Assembly (NCBI GenBank): GCA_963837005.1 | Contig: CAWIMC010000005.1 | Location: 16,222 to 80,221, forward strand | Direction: 5' to 3' | Source: CALDTK01 sp963837005 | Lineage (GTDB): Bacteria > Bacteroidota > Bacteroidia > Chitinophagales > Saprospiraceae | DNA: 64,000 nt | Part shown: one piece after another, positions 26,799 through 33,361 of the stretch | How positions within the stretch are numbered: the first letter of the stretch is position 1 | Layout of the letters: every line of letters starts with the position of its first letter | Position numbers and translations under genes: made by a program | The notes under the pieces: model-generated | The model's input: the letters and a program-made list of their open reading frames with translations, nothing else | What the model was told of the DNA's origin: nothing | Database searches by the model: none

Positions 26799-27911
26799 AT
26801 GCCCCTGCTCCACCTAGCGATCCCTTACGACGAGGAGTTGATGTCCCGCGTGCGGCTCGTTCCCGGCGCCTACTGGGACAAGGGCCTCAGGCTATGGCTG
26901 GTGGCCGACAGCCCTCAGGTCCGGGACGCGATCAGGGCGCAAGGGCTGGGGTCGAGGGTAGTAGAGGCTTCCGCCAAAACGGATCACCTCGAGGGGGCTT
27001 CCGCCAAAACGAGCGTCGTGCGTCGCGCCAGGCCAGCCCGTGCGGAGGCGATCAGCCAGCCGCTCACGGATGCGCAGCAGCAGGCGGTCCAGTCGATGAC
27101 CGAGACGCTGGTCCGGCGGCAGTACGCCTACAACACGCGCAAGGCGTACGTACACGCCTTTCGGAAGTTCTTGGAGGCACACGCGGTTTCTGCGCCGGAA
27201 ACATTGACGCGTGCCGATATCGAGGCCTACCTCCTGGGTCTCGTCCGCGAAAGCGGCATCTCCGAATCCTACCAGAACACCATCATCAACGCGATCAAGT
27301 TCTACTACGAGAAAGTGCTGGGGCGGGAGCGGACCGTCTACGAGATCGCACGGCCGCGCAGGTACGAGCCTCTCGCCAAGGTGTTGGGGCGGGACGAGGT
27401 GGCTCGGCTGATCGACCGTACCCAGAACCTCAAGCACCGCTGTATGCTCATGCTGATGTACGGTGGCGGCCTGCGGCTGAGCGAGGTATTGAGCTTGCTG
27501 CCGGTAGATGTAGACTCTGAGCGGATGACGATCTCGGTGCGGCGCAGCAAAGGCAAGAAGGATCGGGTGGTGCCCCTACCTCAGCGCCTCCTGGAACCGC
27601 TACGGGACTACTACCGATCGCACAGACCGCTGACCTGGCTCTTCGAGGGACAAACGGTGGGTGAGCCCTACAGCGCGCGCAGCATCCAGAAGGTCGTGAA
27701 GCAGGCGGCGGTCAGGGCCAAGATCACACGACCGGTGACGGCGCACATGCTGCGGCACTCCTACGCGACGCACCTCCTGGAGGCGGGCACGGACCTACGC
27801 TACGTCCAGGAGGTCCTGGGCCACGCGTCGATCAAGACCACAGAGCGCTACACGCACGTGGCCATCGACCGCAAGCCGGCCTCGCCGTTGGACGACCTAG
27901 GGGACGAATAG
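26799..27911 (+). CDS. Tyrosine recombinase/integrase (Xer-like, not IntI) beside a cassette array
   Basis: The 370-residue protein has an N-terminal ~45-residue DNA-binding-like module (RVRLVPGAYWDKGLRLWLV) typical of Bacteroidota integrases, a SAM-like core-binding domain (about 105-190) and a catalytic domain. The active-site set is complete: Arg in GGGLRLSEVLSL, Lys in RRSKGKKDRVVPL, HxxR in AHMLRHSYATHLL, His in LGHASIKTTERYTHV and the nucleophile Tyr in ERYTHV. The extra helix that defines integron IntI between the second and third catalytic patches is absent. Two 15-nt GNRA elements (26966, 26996) encode ASAKT twice in the linker. Its stop codon lies within an 11-bp inverted repeat, and the AT-rich cassette array follows directly. 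Confidence 0.9.
   Translation: MPLLHLAIPYDEELMSRVRLVPGAYWDKGLRLWLVADSPQVRDAIRAQGLGSRVVEASAKTDHLEGASAKTSVVRRARPARAEAISQPLTDAQQQAVQSMTETLVRRQYAYNTRKAYVHAFRKFLEAHAVSAPETLTRADIEAYLLGLVRESGISESYQNTIINAIKFYYEKVLGRERTVYEIARPRRYEPLAKVLGRDEVARLIDRTQNLKHRCMLMLMYGGGLRLSEVLSLLPVDVDSERMTISVRRSKGKKDRVVPLPQRLLEPLRDYYRSHRPLTWLFEGQTVGEPYSARSIQKVVKQAAVRAKITRPVTAHMLRHSYATHLLEAGTDLRYVQEVLGHASIKTTERYTHVAIDRKPASPLDDLGDE
26966..26980 (-). repeat. 15-nt element, class A, GGAA loop
   Basis: In the recombinase linker, read as ASAKT. Followed by a second copy 30 bp on. Confidence 0.85.
26996..27010 (-). repeat. 15-nt element, class A, GGAA loop (tandem partner)
   Basis: Identical to the copy at 26966 and in the same frame (ASAKT). 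Confidence 0.85.
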
Positions 27912-28100
27912 GTGCGTATATATCGCGATATCGAGAGCTATACGCACCTGGTGTTGTGTGGTGTGGAAGTACGGGTTAGATTGCGCAGGCGGTTCAGGGG
28001 GTGCGCAGAGCAGGCTAAGTGGGGCTGCTTTACGCACCTCTAGTGTCGGATGTAGTGGATGTATACGACAGTGAGGTGCATGAAGCGGGGTGTTGGCAAT
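27910..28100. other. Candidate primary recombination site (attI-like leader) with two inverted-repeat pairs
   Basis: A perfect 11-bp inverted repeat, AGGTGCGTATA (27910-27920) / TATACGCACCT (27939-27949), encloses the palindrome TATCGCGATA. A second pair, ACGCACCTC (28032-28040) / GAGGTGCAT (28073-28081), uses the same sequence. The region ends in GGTGTTGGCAA, which resembles the crossover end of the first attC-like site. Position, between recombinase and first cassette, and repeat structure suggest recombinase binding sites. Confidence 0.55.
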
Positions 28101-28107
28101 AATTGAA

Positions 28108-28380
28108 ATGGACGAAACGATATTAAAAAGCATAACTAGAGAATTCAGAGTTAATGACCTTTTTCAATTTGGAAATAGCTCATCTCAAAACGATATAGAC
28201 ATTCTTATTGTATCAAATGACTTTAGTAATATTTCTAGAATTAAACGTAAACAGTTAATCCAAAAGTTGTCACCAATGTTAGACCCAATTTGTTTAACTG
28301 ATATAGAATTTAATAAACTGAATAATTCGGACAGTTCTTTGTGGAGAAAAATATCAACCATAGGAAAAAGACTTATATAA
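28108..28380 (+). CDS. Small nucleotidyltransferase-like protein (cassette 1, first gene)
   Basis: From ATG 28108 this is 90 residues. FQFGNSSSQNDIDILIVSNDF resembles the Pol-beta nucleotidyltransferase signature (GS-x(n)-DxDI), and LDPICLTDIEFNKL follows. Minimal nucleotidyltransferases of this size often act as antitoxins or partner subunits (MNT-type). It is AT-rich, unlike the flanking chromosome. The next gene starts immediately after the stop codon, so the two form one translational unit. GTG 28090 is also open but lies in the probable recombination core. Assignment rests on one motif. Confidence 0.5.
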   Translation: MDETILKSITREFRVNDLFQFGNSSSQNDIDILIVSNDFSNISRIKRKQLIQKLSPMLDPICLTDIEFNKLNNSDSSLWRKISTIGKRLI

Positions 28381-29838
28381 ATGAAGGATGAACTAATAAA
28401 ACAAGTAAGAGAATTACAGAATTTCCTAATTGATAAGGTTGCCAAAGCCGAATCTGGAGCAAAAATCACAAATCAAGAGGTTCGCCTAATTAACGAAGCT
28501 CTATCTTCCCTGTCTTTCATAATTCAAAATTTAAATATTGAACCCCACCAAAAAATCATACTACAGAAAACATACCGAATAGCTTTAGATGTAGCTTATG
28601 AAAAACTTTTCTATTACTCAGCTTACTATTATTCTTATCAAAAGATAAGCAAAGGAGAAATTTACGAGCAACAGGAGTCATTTTTCCAGATTAATGTTAA
28701 CACTGCAACAATGATTTCTGTAATTGAAGGATACAATAATGGTACAACTGGTATCGGAGGTTCTACAGATGATTATTATGCTGAAAGGATGACACGAGTT
28801 TTATGGGCTCTAGAGTATGTTCTAAAAAACTCGTTGGAAGAATTGTTAATTCCAAGTCTTTATGTCACATACAATTTAAGTCAAAGTCTGTCTTTATACT
28901 TAGAGTCAGGACACGAAGATTATTCTGAAAAGGCAAAGGGTTTATTAAATTCAATTCTAAAAATACAATCACGGTTTCATTCTCTTGATTCTGTAAAAAG
29001 AATACTTTCAGAAAATATTCAATTAGACATTTTCAGAATTTTTCAGAATTGGAAACAAGAATGTGCTTTAGCAAAAGAAAAAACACCGATAAACATTGAA
29101 ATCTCAAATCTGGATACTCTCAAGAGTGAAAACTCACTTAGGGTTCTAAGTTCACTGTTCTATCTTGATGCAGAACAATTCATCTCTCTCTTTGAAAGCA
29201 AGTATGATCAAATTGTATCTGAAATTGCAAAACAAAGAGTTGGGTTAAATAACTTCCTTTTTGTAAAAAGCCTTGCTAATTATCTATTTCTCAAAGGAAA
29301 TGATCCGATTGAGCTAGACCTAAACCCACTTAAAAAAGGAGAGCTAGATTTTTCAAAATACATTAATGATGTTTTTAAGGGTTATCAGGTAAGTGCAAGT
29401 ATTACATTAACCGATGACGATTTACCTAGGTTACTTAATTATGACGATGATACATTAAGGGAGAAAGTTGCGGAAACCATTTTAGGTGTAGACAAGCACA
29501 TCTTGAATAGGGAAAGCCAAAAACCGCACGGGGTGTCTGAAATCTCAGATATGGAAATTCCTTTAAGACTGGAGGATGAATTGTATTATATGTGTATGCC
29601 GTTTAAGTCTGGAAGAGAAATTCCAAGTAAGACGGTTCCTGTGGGTGTTTCGTATCAAATTTTTAGACCTTTTCTACATTTTGATAACTGTGTCGTAGTT
29701 TTTGTCTCCGCTAAACGAGCTTCCCAGAACCTAATGAATTATATTAAACGAATGCAGAGTAAGCTTGGATGGAATATAGCTGTTATTGAGAATGAAGAAT
29801 TAGCGAAACTACTAAAGCAGAATGGATTATTAAACTAA
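28381..29838 (+). CDS. Unknown 485-residue protein paired with the NTase-like gene (cassette 1)
   Basis: I do not recognise this family. The first ~330 residues are largely helical with no signal peptide or membrane segment. The last ~110 residues look like a separate alpha/beta domain: RLEDELYYMCMPFKSGREI, then QIFRPFLHFDNCVVVFVSA and NIAVIENEELAKLL. The acidic-x-K arrangement and a late IxxxEEL strand recall nuclease folds of the PD-(D/E)XK type, but this is weak. It abuts the nucleotidyltransferase-like gene with no gap and is followed by attC-like site 1. Low GC and cassette context indicate horizontal acquisition. A defence or toxin-antitoxin function is only a guess. Confidence 0.55.
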   Translation: MKDELIKQVRELQNFLIDKVAKAESGAKITNQEVRLINEALSSLSFIIQNLNIEPHQKIILQKTYRIALDVAYEKLFYYSAYYYSYQKISKGEIYEQQESFFQINVNTATMISVIEGYNNGTTGIGGSTDDYYAERMTRVLWALEYVLKNSLEELLIPSLYVTYNLSQSLSLYLESGHEDYSEKAKGLLNSILKIQSRFHSLDSVKRILSENIQLDIFRIFQNWKQECALAKEKTPINIEISNLDTLKSENSLRVLSSLFYLDAEQFISLFESKYDQIVSEIAKQRVGLNNFLFVKSLANYLFLKGNDPIELDLNPLKKGELDFSKYINDVFKGYQVSASITLTDDDLPRLLNYDDDTLREKVAETILGVDKHILNRESQKPHGVSEISDMEIPLRLEDELYYMCMPFKSGREIPSKTVPVGVSYQIFRPFLHFDNCVVVFVSAKRASQNLMNYIKRMQSKLGWNIAVIENEELAKLLKQNGLLN

Positions 29839-29844
29839 AAACTA

Positions 29845-29915
29845 TTGCCAACAAAAGCTATGAGCAATAGCGCCCTGCGGGACGCTACTGCTCATAGCCA
29901 AAACGTTGTGTGCAA
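29845..29915 (+). repeat. attC-like site 1
   Basis: The outer boxes TTGCCAACAAAA and CAAAACGTTGTGTGCAA flank a nearly perfect stem GCTATGAGCAATAGCG / CGCTACTGCTCATAGC (one mismatch) with loop CCCTGCGGGA. It begins seven bases after the stop of the cassette 1 gene. It is a different subfamily from sites 2-6. Confidence 0.7.
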
Positions 29916-29927
29916 TTAAATAACTAT

Positions 29928-30473
29928 ATGGAAGAAATTACACAGTGGCTCCAGCAAAACACTGGATGGATATTTAGCGGTATAGGGATCGTTGTACTCT
30001 CAGGTATCTATAAAATACTAAAAAGATCTGCTAAGGCCGTTCAAAATCTACTTCCAGAATTAGCGAAGAGTTCCCTAGACTTAAATAAACTCAAGGTCGA
30101 GATTGACAAGCTTAACTTAGAATTTAGTAGCCTTAAGGAGCCAGTGGAGAGAAAGAGGCTACTTCGCACTGCGACCGAAATTGATAGAAAAGCTAGCAAA
30201 ATGCTACGAAAACTCGACGCAAAGCTTCCCAAACTCAATCTGCAGATTAATATGCTACGAGGGAATATGCATAAGATACAAGAAGCATCTATGGGATACG
30301 AGGACACATTAATGGTTGACAAAGCTCGCGAGTTCTACAAAATTGCCGAGATAGAATATATTACCTTGGACAAATTGTACCGAGAGCTAGAAACCGACAA
30401 ACAGGACATCGAGCTTACAAAAAGGCATCTTGTATCATTGATGGCAACTGCAGAAGCATATAAGCTGAAATAG
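29928..30473 (+). CDS. Membrane-anchored coiled-coil protein, unknown function (cassette 2)
   Basis: The 181-residue protein has one N-terminal membrane helix (NTGWIFSGIGIVVLSGIYKIL, about 10-30). A ~145-residue highly charged helical domain follows with heptad-like spacing (LNKLKVEIDKLNLEFSSL, then a lysine/leucine-rich run), so a cytoplasmic coiled coil is likely. No enzymatic motif is seen. ATG 29928 lies 13 bp after attC-like site 1. The in-frame GTG at 29910 lies inside that site and is less likely. The stop codon directly abuts attC-like site 2, the tight packing typical of integron cassettes. Confidence 0.6.
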   Translation: MEEITQWLQQNTGWIFSGIGIVVLSGIYKILKRSAKAVQNLLPELAKSSLDLNKLKVEIDKLNLEFSSLKEPVERKRLLRTATEIDRKASKMLRKLDAKLPKLNLQINMLRGNMHKIQEASMGYEDTLMVDKAREFYKIAEIEYITLDKLYRELETDKQDIELTKRHLVSLMATAEAYKLK

Positions 30474-30541
30474 TCCACAACACTGCCTACACGCCCACGC
30501 CGGCTAATCGCCAGGCGCGAGCGCGTAGCCTAACGTAGGCC
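30474..30541 (+). repeat. attC-like site 2
   Basis: It starts TCCACAACACTGCCTACACGC and ends GCGCGTAGCCTAACGTAGGC. GCCTACACGC and GCGCGTAGCC are imperfectly complementary arms around GCCGGCTAATCGCCAGGC. It begins on the base after the TAG of the preceding gene. Confidence 0.7.
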
Positions 30542-30645
30542 ACAGAAACCAATAATCTAGATTAACGTAAGTTGCGTAAAGCCACACAGCATAGCCTTTG
30601 CATAATGGGTCGAAGACACGATAATTTCTTTAGTAAGCCGCCATT

Positions 30646-31038
30646 ATGAGTAGTCCGATCACAAGAATCTGTATAATAGTATTGATATTTAGCTATGTGT
30701 GTATTGGGGCTAGTTGTAAGTCTGATACTGGGACTACCTTGCAGGGGCGATGGGAACAGGACTGGTACAATCCATTTCTTAGTAGTCGCGGGAATGAAGT
30801 ATGGAGCGTATCGTTCGTTGGAGACTCGATGATCGTCGACATAGCGGATACCTCAATATCACCTCCGATCACGAACCACAAGATTTTCGCAGTAGCGTTA
30901 GATTCCCATCTGATCCACATCAGCCTTGGCGAAGGCGATTCAACGGAAATTGCCTATTACGTCAATGAGCAATACGACACACTGAGCCTTAAATTCCTTG
31001 ACCACTCCTCACGCGAATTCGTCCGAGCTTCAGACTAA
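30646..31038 (+). CDS. Small putative lipoprotein, unknown function (cassette 3)
   Basis: The 130-residue protein has a lipoprotein signal: basic start, hydrophobic IIVLIFSYVCIGASC and a lipobox Cys near residue 24. The mature part is about 105 residues, beta-rich and acidic, beginning GTTLQGRWEQDWYNPF; small lipocalin-like lipoproteins often start with a similar G-x-W, but I cannot assign a family. It is the only gene between attC-like sites 2 and 3. It has about 100 bp of leader, longer than the other cassettes, which could hold its own promoter. Confidence 0.6.
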   Translation: MSSPITRICIIVLIFSYVCIGASCKSDTGTTLQGRWEQDWYNPFLSSRGNEVWSVSFVGDSMIVDIADTSISPPITNHKIFAVALDSHLIHISLGEGDSTEIAYYVNEQYDTLSLKFLDHSSREFVRASD

Positions 31039-31071
31039 TTCTGAAACGATTTATTGAGGATTTATACCGAA

Positions 31072-31143
31072 GGCCTAGAACACTACCTACACGCCCACGC
31101 CGGTTAATCGCCAAGCACTGGCGCGTAGGCCAATCGTTAAGCA
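31072..31143 (+). repeat. attC-like site 3
   Basis: Runs from GGCCTAGAACACTACCTACA to GTAGGCCAATCGTTAAGC. The end box GTTAAGC fits the integron core pattern GTTRRRY. The centre CACGCCGGTTAATCGCCAAG matches site 2 almost base for base. Confidence 0.7.
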
Positions 31144-31153
31144 CAATCAAAGC

Positions 31154-31609
31154 ATGCGTTTCAAATATTGGTACTGGAACAAGAAATATACCGCTTATGG
31201 AAAGCTATTGTACGCAAAATTTAAAGTGTACAGGTTACTCGGGAAAGATATTCTCGGCTTTGAAGGGGCAATAACCTTGGCTGTCGCTGAAATGATTCGG
31301 GTAGCACATCTTAAGCCTCATATTGTGCATGTCATGATTACATCAGGTAGAGCACGTGGCGGACTGGATGCCGATTTAGTAGATGCATTAGATCACAATA
31401 CAAAACATGGCATTACGGCAATTGTAATTTCCAAAGCACACAATCAGGCTGTCATTATGCTGAGCAACAAACTAAAAACCTTGATTGGAGTTGACTGGAT
31501 TCCAAAAATTGAAATTAAAATGCAATCAAGTTTTGAGCGTCATCTTTATCTAGCAGGTATTGAGCTAGGCTTGAAAACCTTGGAGACAAAAATACGTAAG
31601 AACAAATAA
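31154..31609 (+). CDS. Hypothetical 151-residue protein (cassette 4)
   Basis: I do not recognise the family. The protein is basic and soluble, with a lysine/tyrosine-rich start (MRFKYWYWNKKYTAYGKLLY) and a central alpha/beta-like region (HIVHVMITSGRARGGLDADL, GITAIVISKAHNQAV). No signal peptide is present. It starts ten bases after attC-like site 3 and stops two bases before the outer box of site 4, the compact layout of a single-gene cassette. Low GC relative to the flanks supports acquisition with the island. Confidence 0.6.
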   Translation: MRFKYWYWNKKYTAYGKLLYAKFKVYRLLGKDILGFEGAITLAVAEMIRVAHLKPHIVHVMITSGRARGGLDADLVDALDHNTKHGITAIVISKAHNQAVIMLSNKLKTLIGVDWIPKIEIKMQSSFERHLYLAGIELGLKTLETKIRKNK

Positions 31610-31611
31610 TG

Positions 31612-31684
31612 TGCTTAACAACGGCTACACATTCACGCCGGCTGATCGCCGGGCGCGAAATGCGTAGCTTTACGTTATTGGCAA
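31612..31684 (+). repeat. attC-like site 4
   Basis: Begins with GCTTAAC, which fits the integron inverse core RYYYAAC, and ends CGTTATTGGCAA. GGCTACACATTC pairs imperfectly with the ATGCGTAGC arm around GCCGGCTGATCGCCGGGC. Confidence 0.7.
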
Positions 31685-31732
31685 CTCACATCAAATATAA
31701 TTACGAACGCTATTCACCCTGCGCTTCTTTAT

Positions 31733-32419
31733 GTGCTTACTGCTCTAGTGTCACTGTGTGGAGTAGTGTCGGTTCACGCTCAGGTAGAGATTAGGATAAC
31801 TTGCGATTCAATAGTTCAGTATGATAGCTTTCTGATGGTTTTTGCAGATTATCGGAATAAATCTAAAGAGATAGTAATTGTAGGTCAAAAGCCTTACGAT
31901 CTAGAAATATCAAAGACTACTAACGGCAATATTGTGATGTCGGAGAGCCTGTCGCAGCCTGTAGTGATTGCTCCAGGCGAAACCGTTAGAAAAGAGTACG
32001 ACATAAGTGGGTACGACTACTCAGTAGATAGCCTGAGCCAATTTCAAATCAGGCTCGAAGTCAATTACAATGTTTTCAGTGCGGTAGACAGTACGCGGAT
32101 GATGCAACGGCTTGTGGCGTCATCAAACTCTTTGACAGTACGTGTTAAGGAGTATGCTGATCCCAATGTATATTCAGCATTTAAGAAGGCGGCAACGGTA
32201 GACCTCATAAGTGCAGCTGATCCACAGGCCGCAGTTCATGCGTACTCAGAATTCCTATCTACACATCCTGGGAGTTCCCTTGAAACTAGAGTCCTTAGCC
32301 GACTCTTCATGTTGTATCTTAATAGTGAAGATGATGAGAATGCAGCAGCGGTAGCGACGCAATTGTTGGAAGAACACGAGCTGCCAGCGGGAAAGCTGGA
32401 ATTGGTAAAATACATATAA
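31733..32419 (+). CDS. Secreted protein with tetratricopeptide-like C-terminus (cassette 5)
   Basis: A signal peptide is evident (VLTALVSLCGVVSVHAQ). The mature part starts VEIRITCDSIVQYDSFL and looks like a beta-sandwich of ~110 residues. A helical C-terminus follows, with a TPR-like element AAVHAYSEFLSTHPGSSLETRVLSRLF. GTG 31733 is the first conventional start. The frame is open further upstream, and ATT 31700 would give a longer signal peptide (TNAIHPALLYVLTAL), so the start is uncertain. It lies between attC-like sites 4 and 5. Function unknown. Confidence 0.6.
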   Translation: MLTALVSLCGVVSVHAQVEIRITCDSIVQYDSFLMVFADYRNKSKEIVIVGQKPYDLEISKTTNGNIVMSESLSQPVVIAPGETVRKEYDISGYDYSVDSLSQFQIRLEVNYNVFSAVDSTRMMQRLVASSNSLTVRVKEYADPNVYSAFKKAATVDLISAADPQAAVHAYSEFLSTHPGSSLETRVLSRLFMLYLNSEDDENAAAVATQLLEEHELPAGKLELVKYI

Positions 32420-32441
32420 TTAAGAAACAACCGTACTGACT

Positions 32442-32515
32442 AAGCCTATAACACTCCCTACACGCCTTTGCCTGCTAATCGCCAAGCACAGTTGCGTAGC
32501 CGAACGTTGGTCAAA
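32442..32515 (+). repeat. attC-like site 5
   Basis: Runs from AGCCTATAACACTCCCTACA to GCGTAGCCGAACGTTGGTC. The CCTACACGC and GCGTAGCC arms flank CTGCTAATCGCCAAGCAC, as in sites 2 and 3. Confidence 0.7.
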
Positions 32516-32546
32516 ACAAAGAAAAGATCAGACAACTATCTATCAA

Positions 32547-32999
32547 TTGTACTTCGAAGTGTTCCCAAAGGCGGGCTTAGCGGAGATTGCTACAAAGCCA
32601 TGCCCCCGCGTAGCGACCAGCACAGACTCGGGATCCGTTGAAAGTAGCACATCAGAGTTTTGGCGGAAAGCAAGAGCAAGACAGGAGCCAATCGCAACAG
32701 AAATCGATAAGCTTCTGAAAAGAACAATAGGGGGGAACATAGAAAAATGCAAGAGATGCAAAACCCATACTGAATTCTCAGACCATGATGCAGATATGCA
32801 GTTGGATTCACGTGGTGAGTACATTGAGGAACTGTACCTCCGTATAGATAGTAGACCTGGAGCTCCCTCAATGTTTCACAACCCAATTAGTATGGGACAA
32901 AAGTTTGATCGGGTATCTATGGATAGAGAAGGAGATGTATCAGACCCTAATGCCGAAGATGTACTGATAATTGTTGGACGGTCGACTGCTTCTAGGTAG
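32547..32999 (+). CDS. Hypothetical protein (cassette 6)
   Basis: The ORF uses TTG 32547 and gives 150 residues, hydrophilic, with a CKRCKTH cysteine pair and a degenerate 15-nt element (32657, read as EFWRKAR). No family is recognised. It is the only long plus-strand frame between attC-like sites 5 and 6, as the cassette pattern predicts. Overlapping minus-strand frames also exist, the start codon is unusual and no ribosome-binding site is clear, so the coding call is tentative. Confidence 0.35.
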   Translation: MYFEVFPKAGLAEIATKPCPRVATSTDSGSVESSTSEFWRKARARQEPIATEIDKLLKRTIGGNIEKCKRCKTHTEFSDHDADMQLDSRGEYIEELYLRIDSRPGAPSMFHNPISMGQKFDRVSMDREGDVSDPNAEDVLIIVGRSTASR

Positions 33000-33058
33000 T
33001 TAAGCGATCCAAGAGAACATCTAGATAGCTCACGAAGGTATTACGACGAGCGAGAAAA

Positions 33059-33125
33059 GTAAAGGACCGACAATACTGCCCACGTCGCCCAATCACTAAC
33101 CACTCGCGCGTAGGCTCCCGCTCTG
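33059..33125 (+). repeat. attC-like site 6, degenerate
   Basis: ACCGACAATACTGCCCACGT ... CACTCGCGCGTAGGCTCC keeps the order of boxes seen in sites 2-5 but with several substitutions and a shorter centre. It marks the distal end of the array. Confidence 0.5.
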
Positions 33126-33361
33126 CGCAAAGTAGAGACCTAGCACTACTATAAGTTGCATATGGTCCAGAGCTGTTCCCAAATCCGCGCATTCTTCTCG
33201 GTACTCTTCTTTCAGGTGATGAGGAGCCGCAGGTAGGAGCGTCGACCTGCGTGCAGCGCCTTCGTCAATCCAACACGTTGTAGCTTAGGGCCTACGCGTC
33301 GTGTAATAGCTGGGAGCCTCCCGCAGGTCCTGTCCGGCCCTCCCCGCTGCGACACTCTACG
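33126..33361. other. Intergenic boundary of the cassette island
   Basis: GC content rises back to the chromosomal level here. One small hairpin (GCAGGT...ACCTGC near 33229-33252) and no gene were found. Confidence 0.45.

Noticed and set aside
26799..27911. Recombinase as a canonical integron integrase IntI
   Set aside because: The additional IntI helix between the second and third catalytic patches is missing and an unrelated N-terminal module is present.
27897..28133. 78-codon minus-strand ORF between recombinase and cassettes
   Set aside because: It overlaps the inverted repeats and the start of cassette 1 and has no recognisable features.
32543..32886. Overlapping minus-strand ORFs in cassette 6
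   Set aside because: All other cassette genes are on the plus strand; composition gives no support for these.
29845..33125. CRISPR array
   Set aside because: The repeats are 65-75 bp, diverged and separated by 400-700 bp genes, not by short unique spacers.
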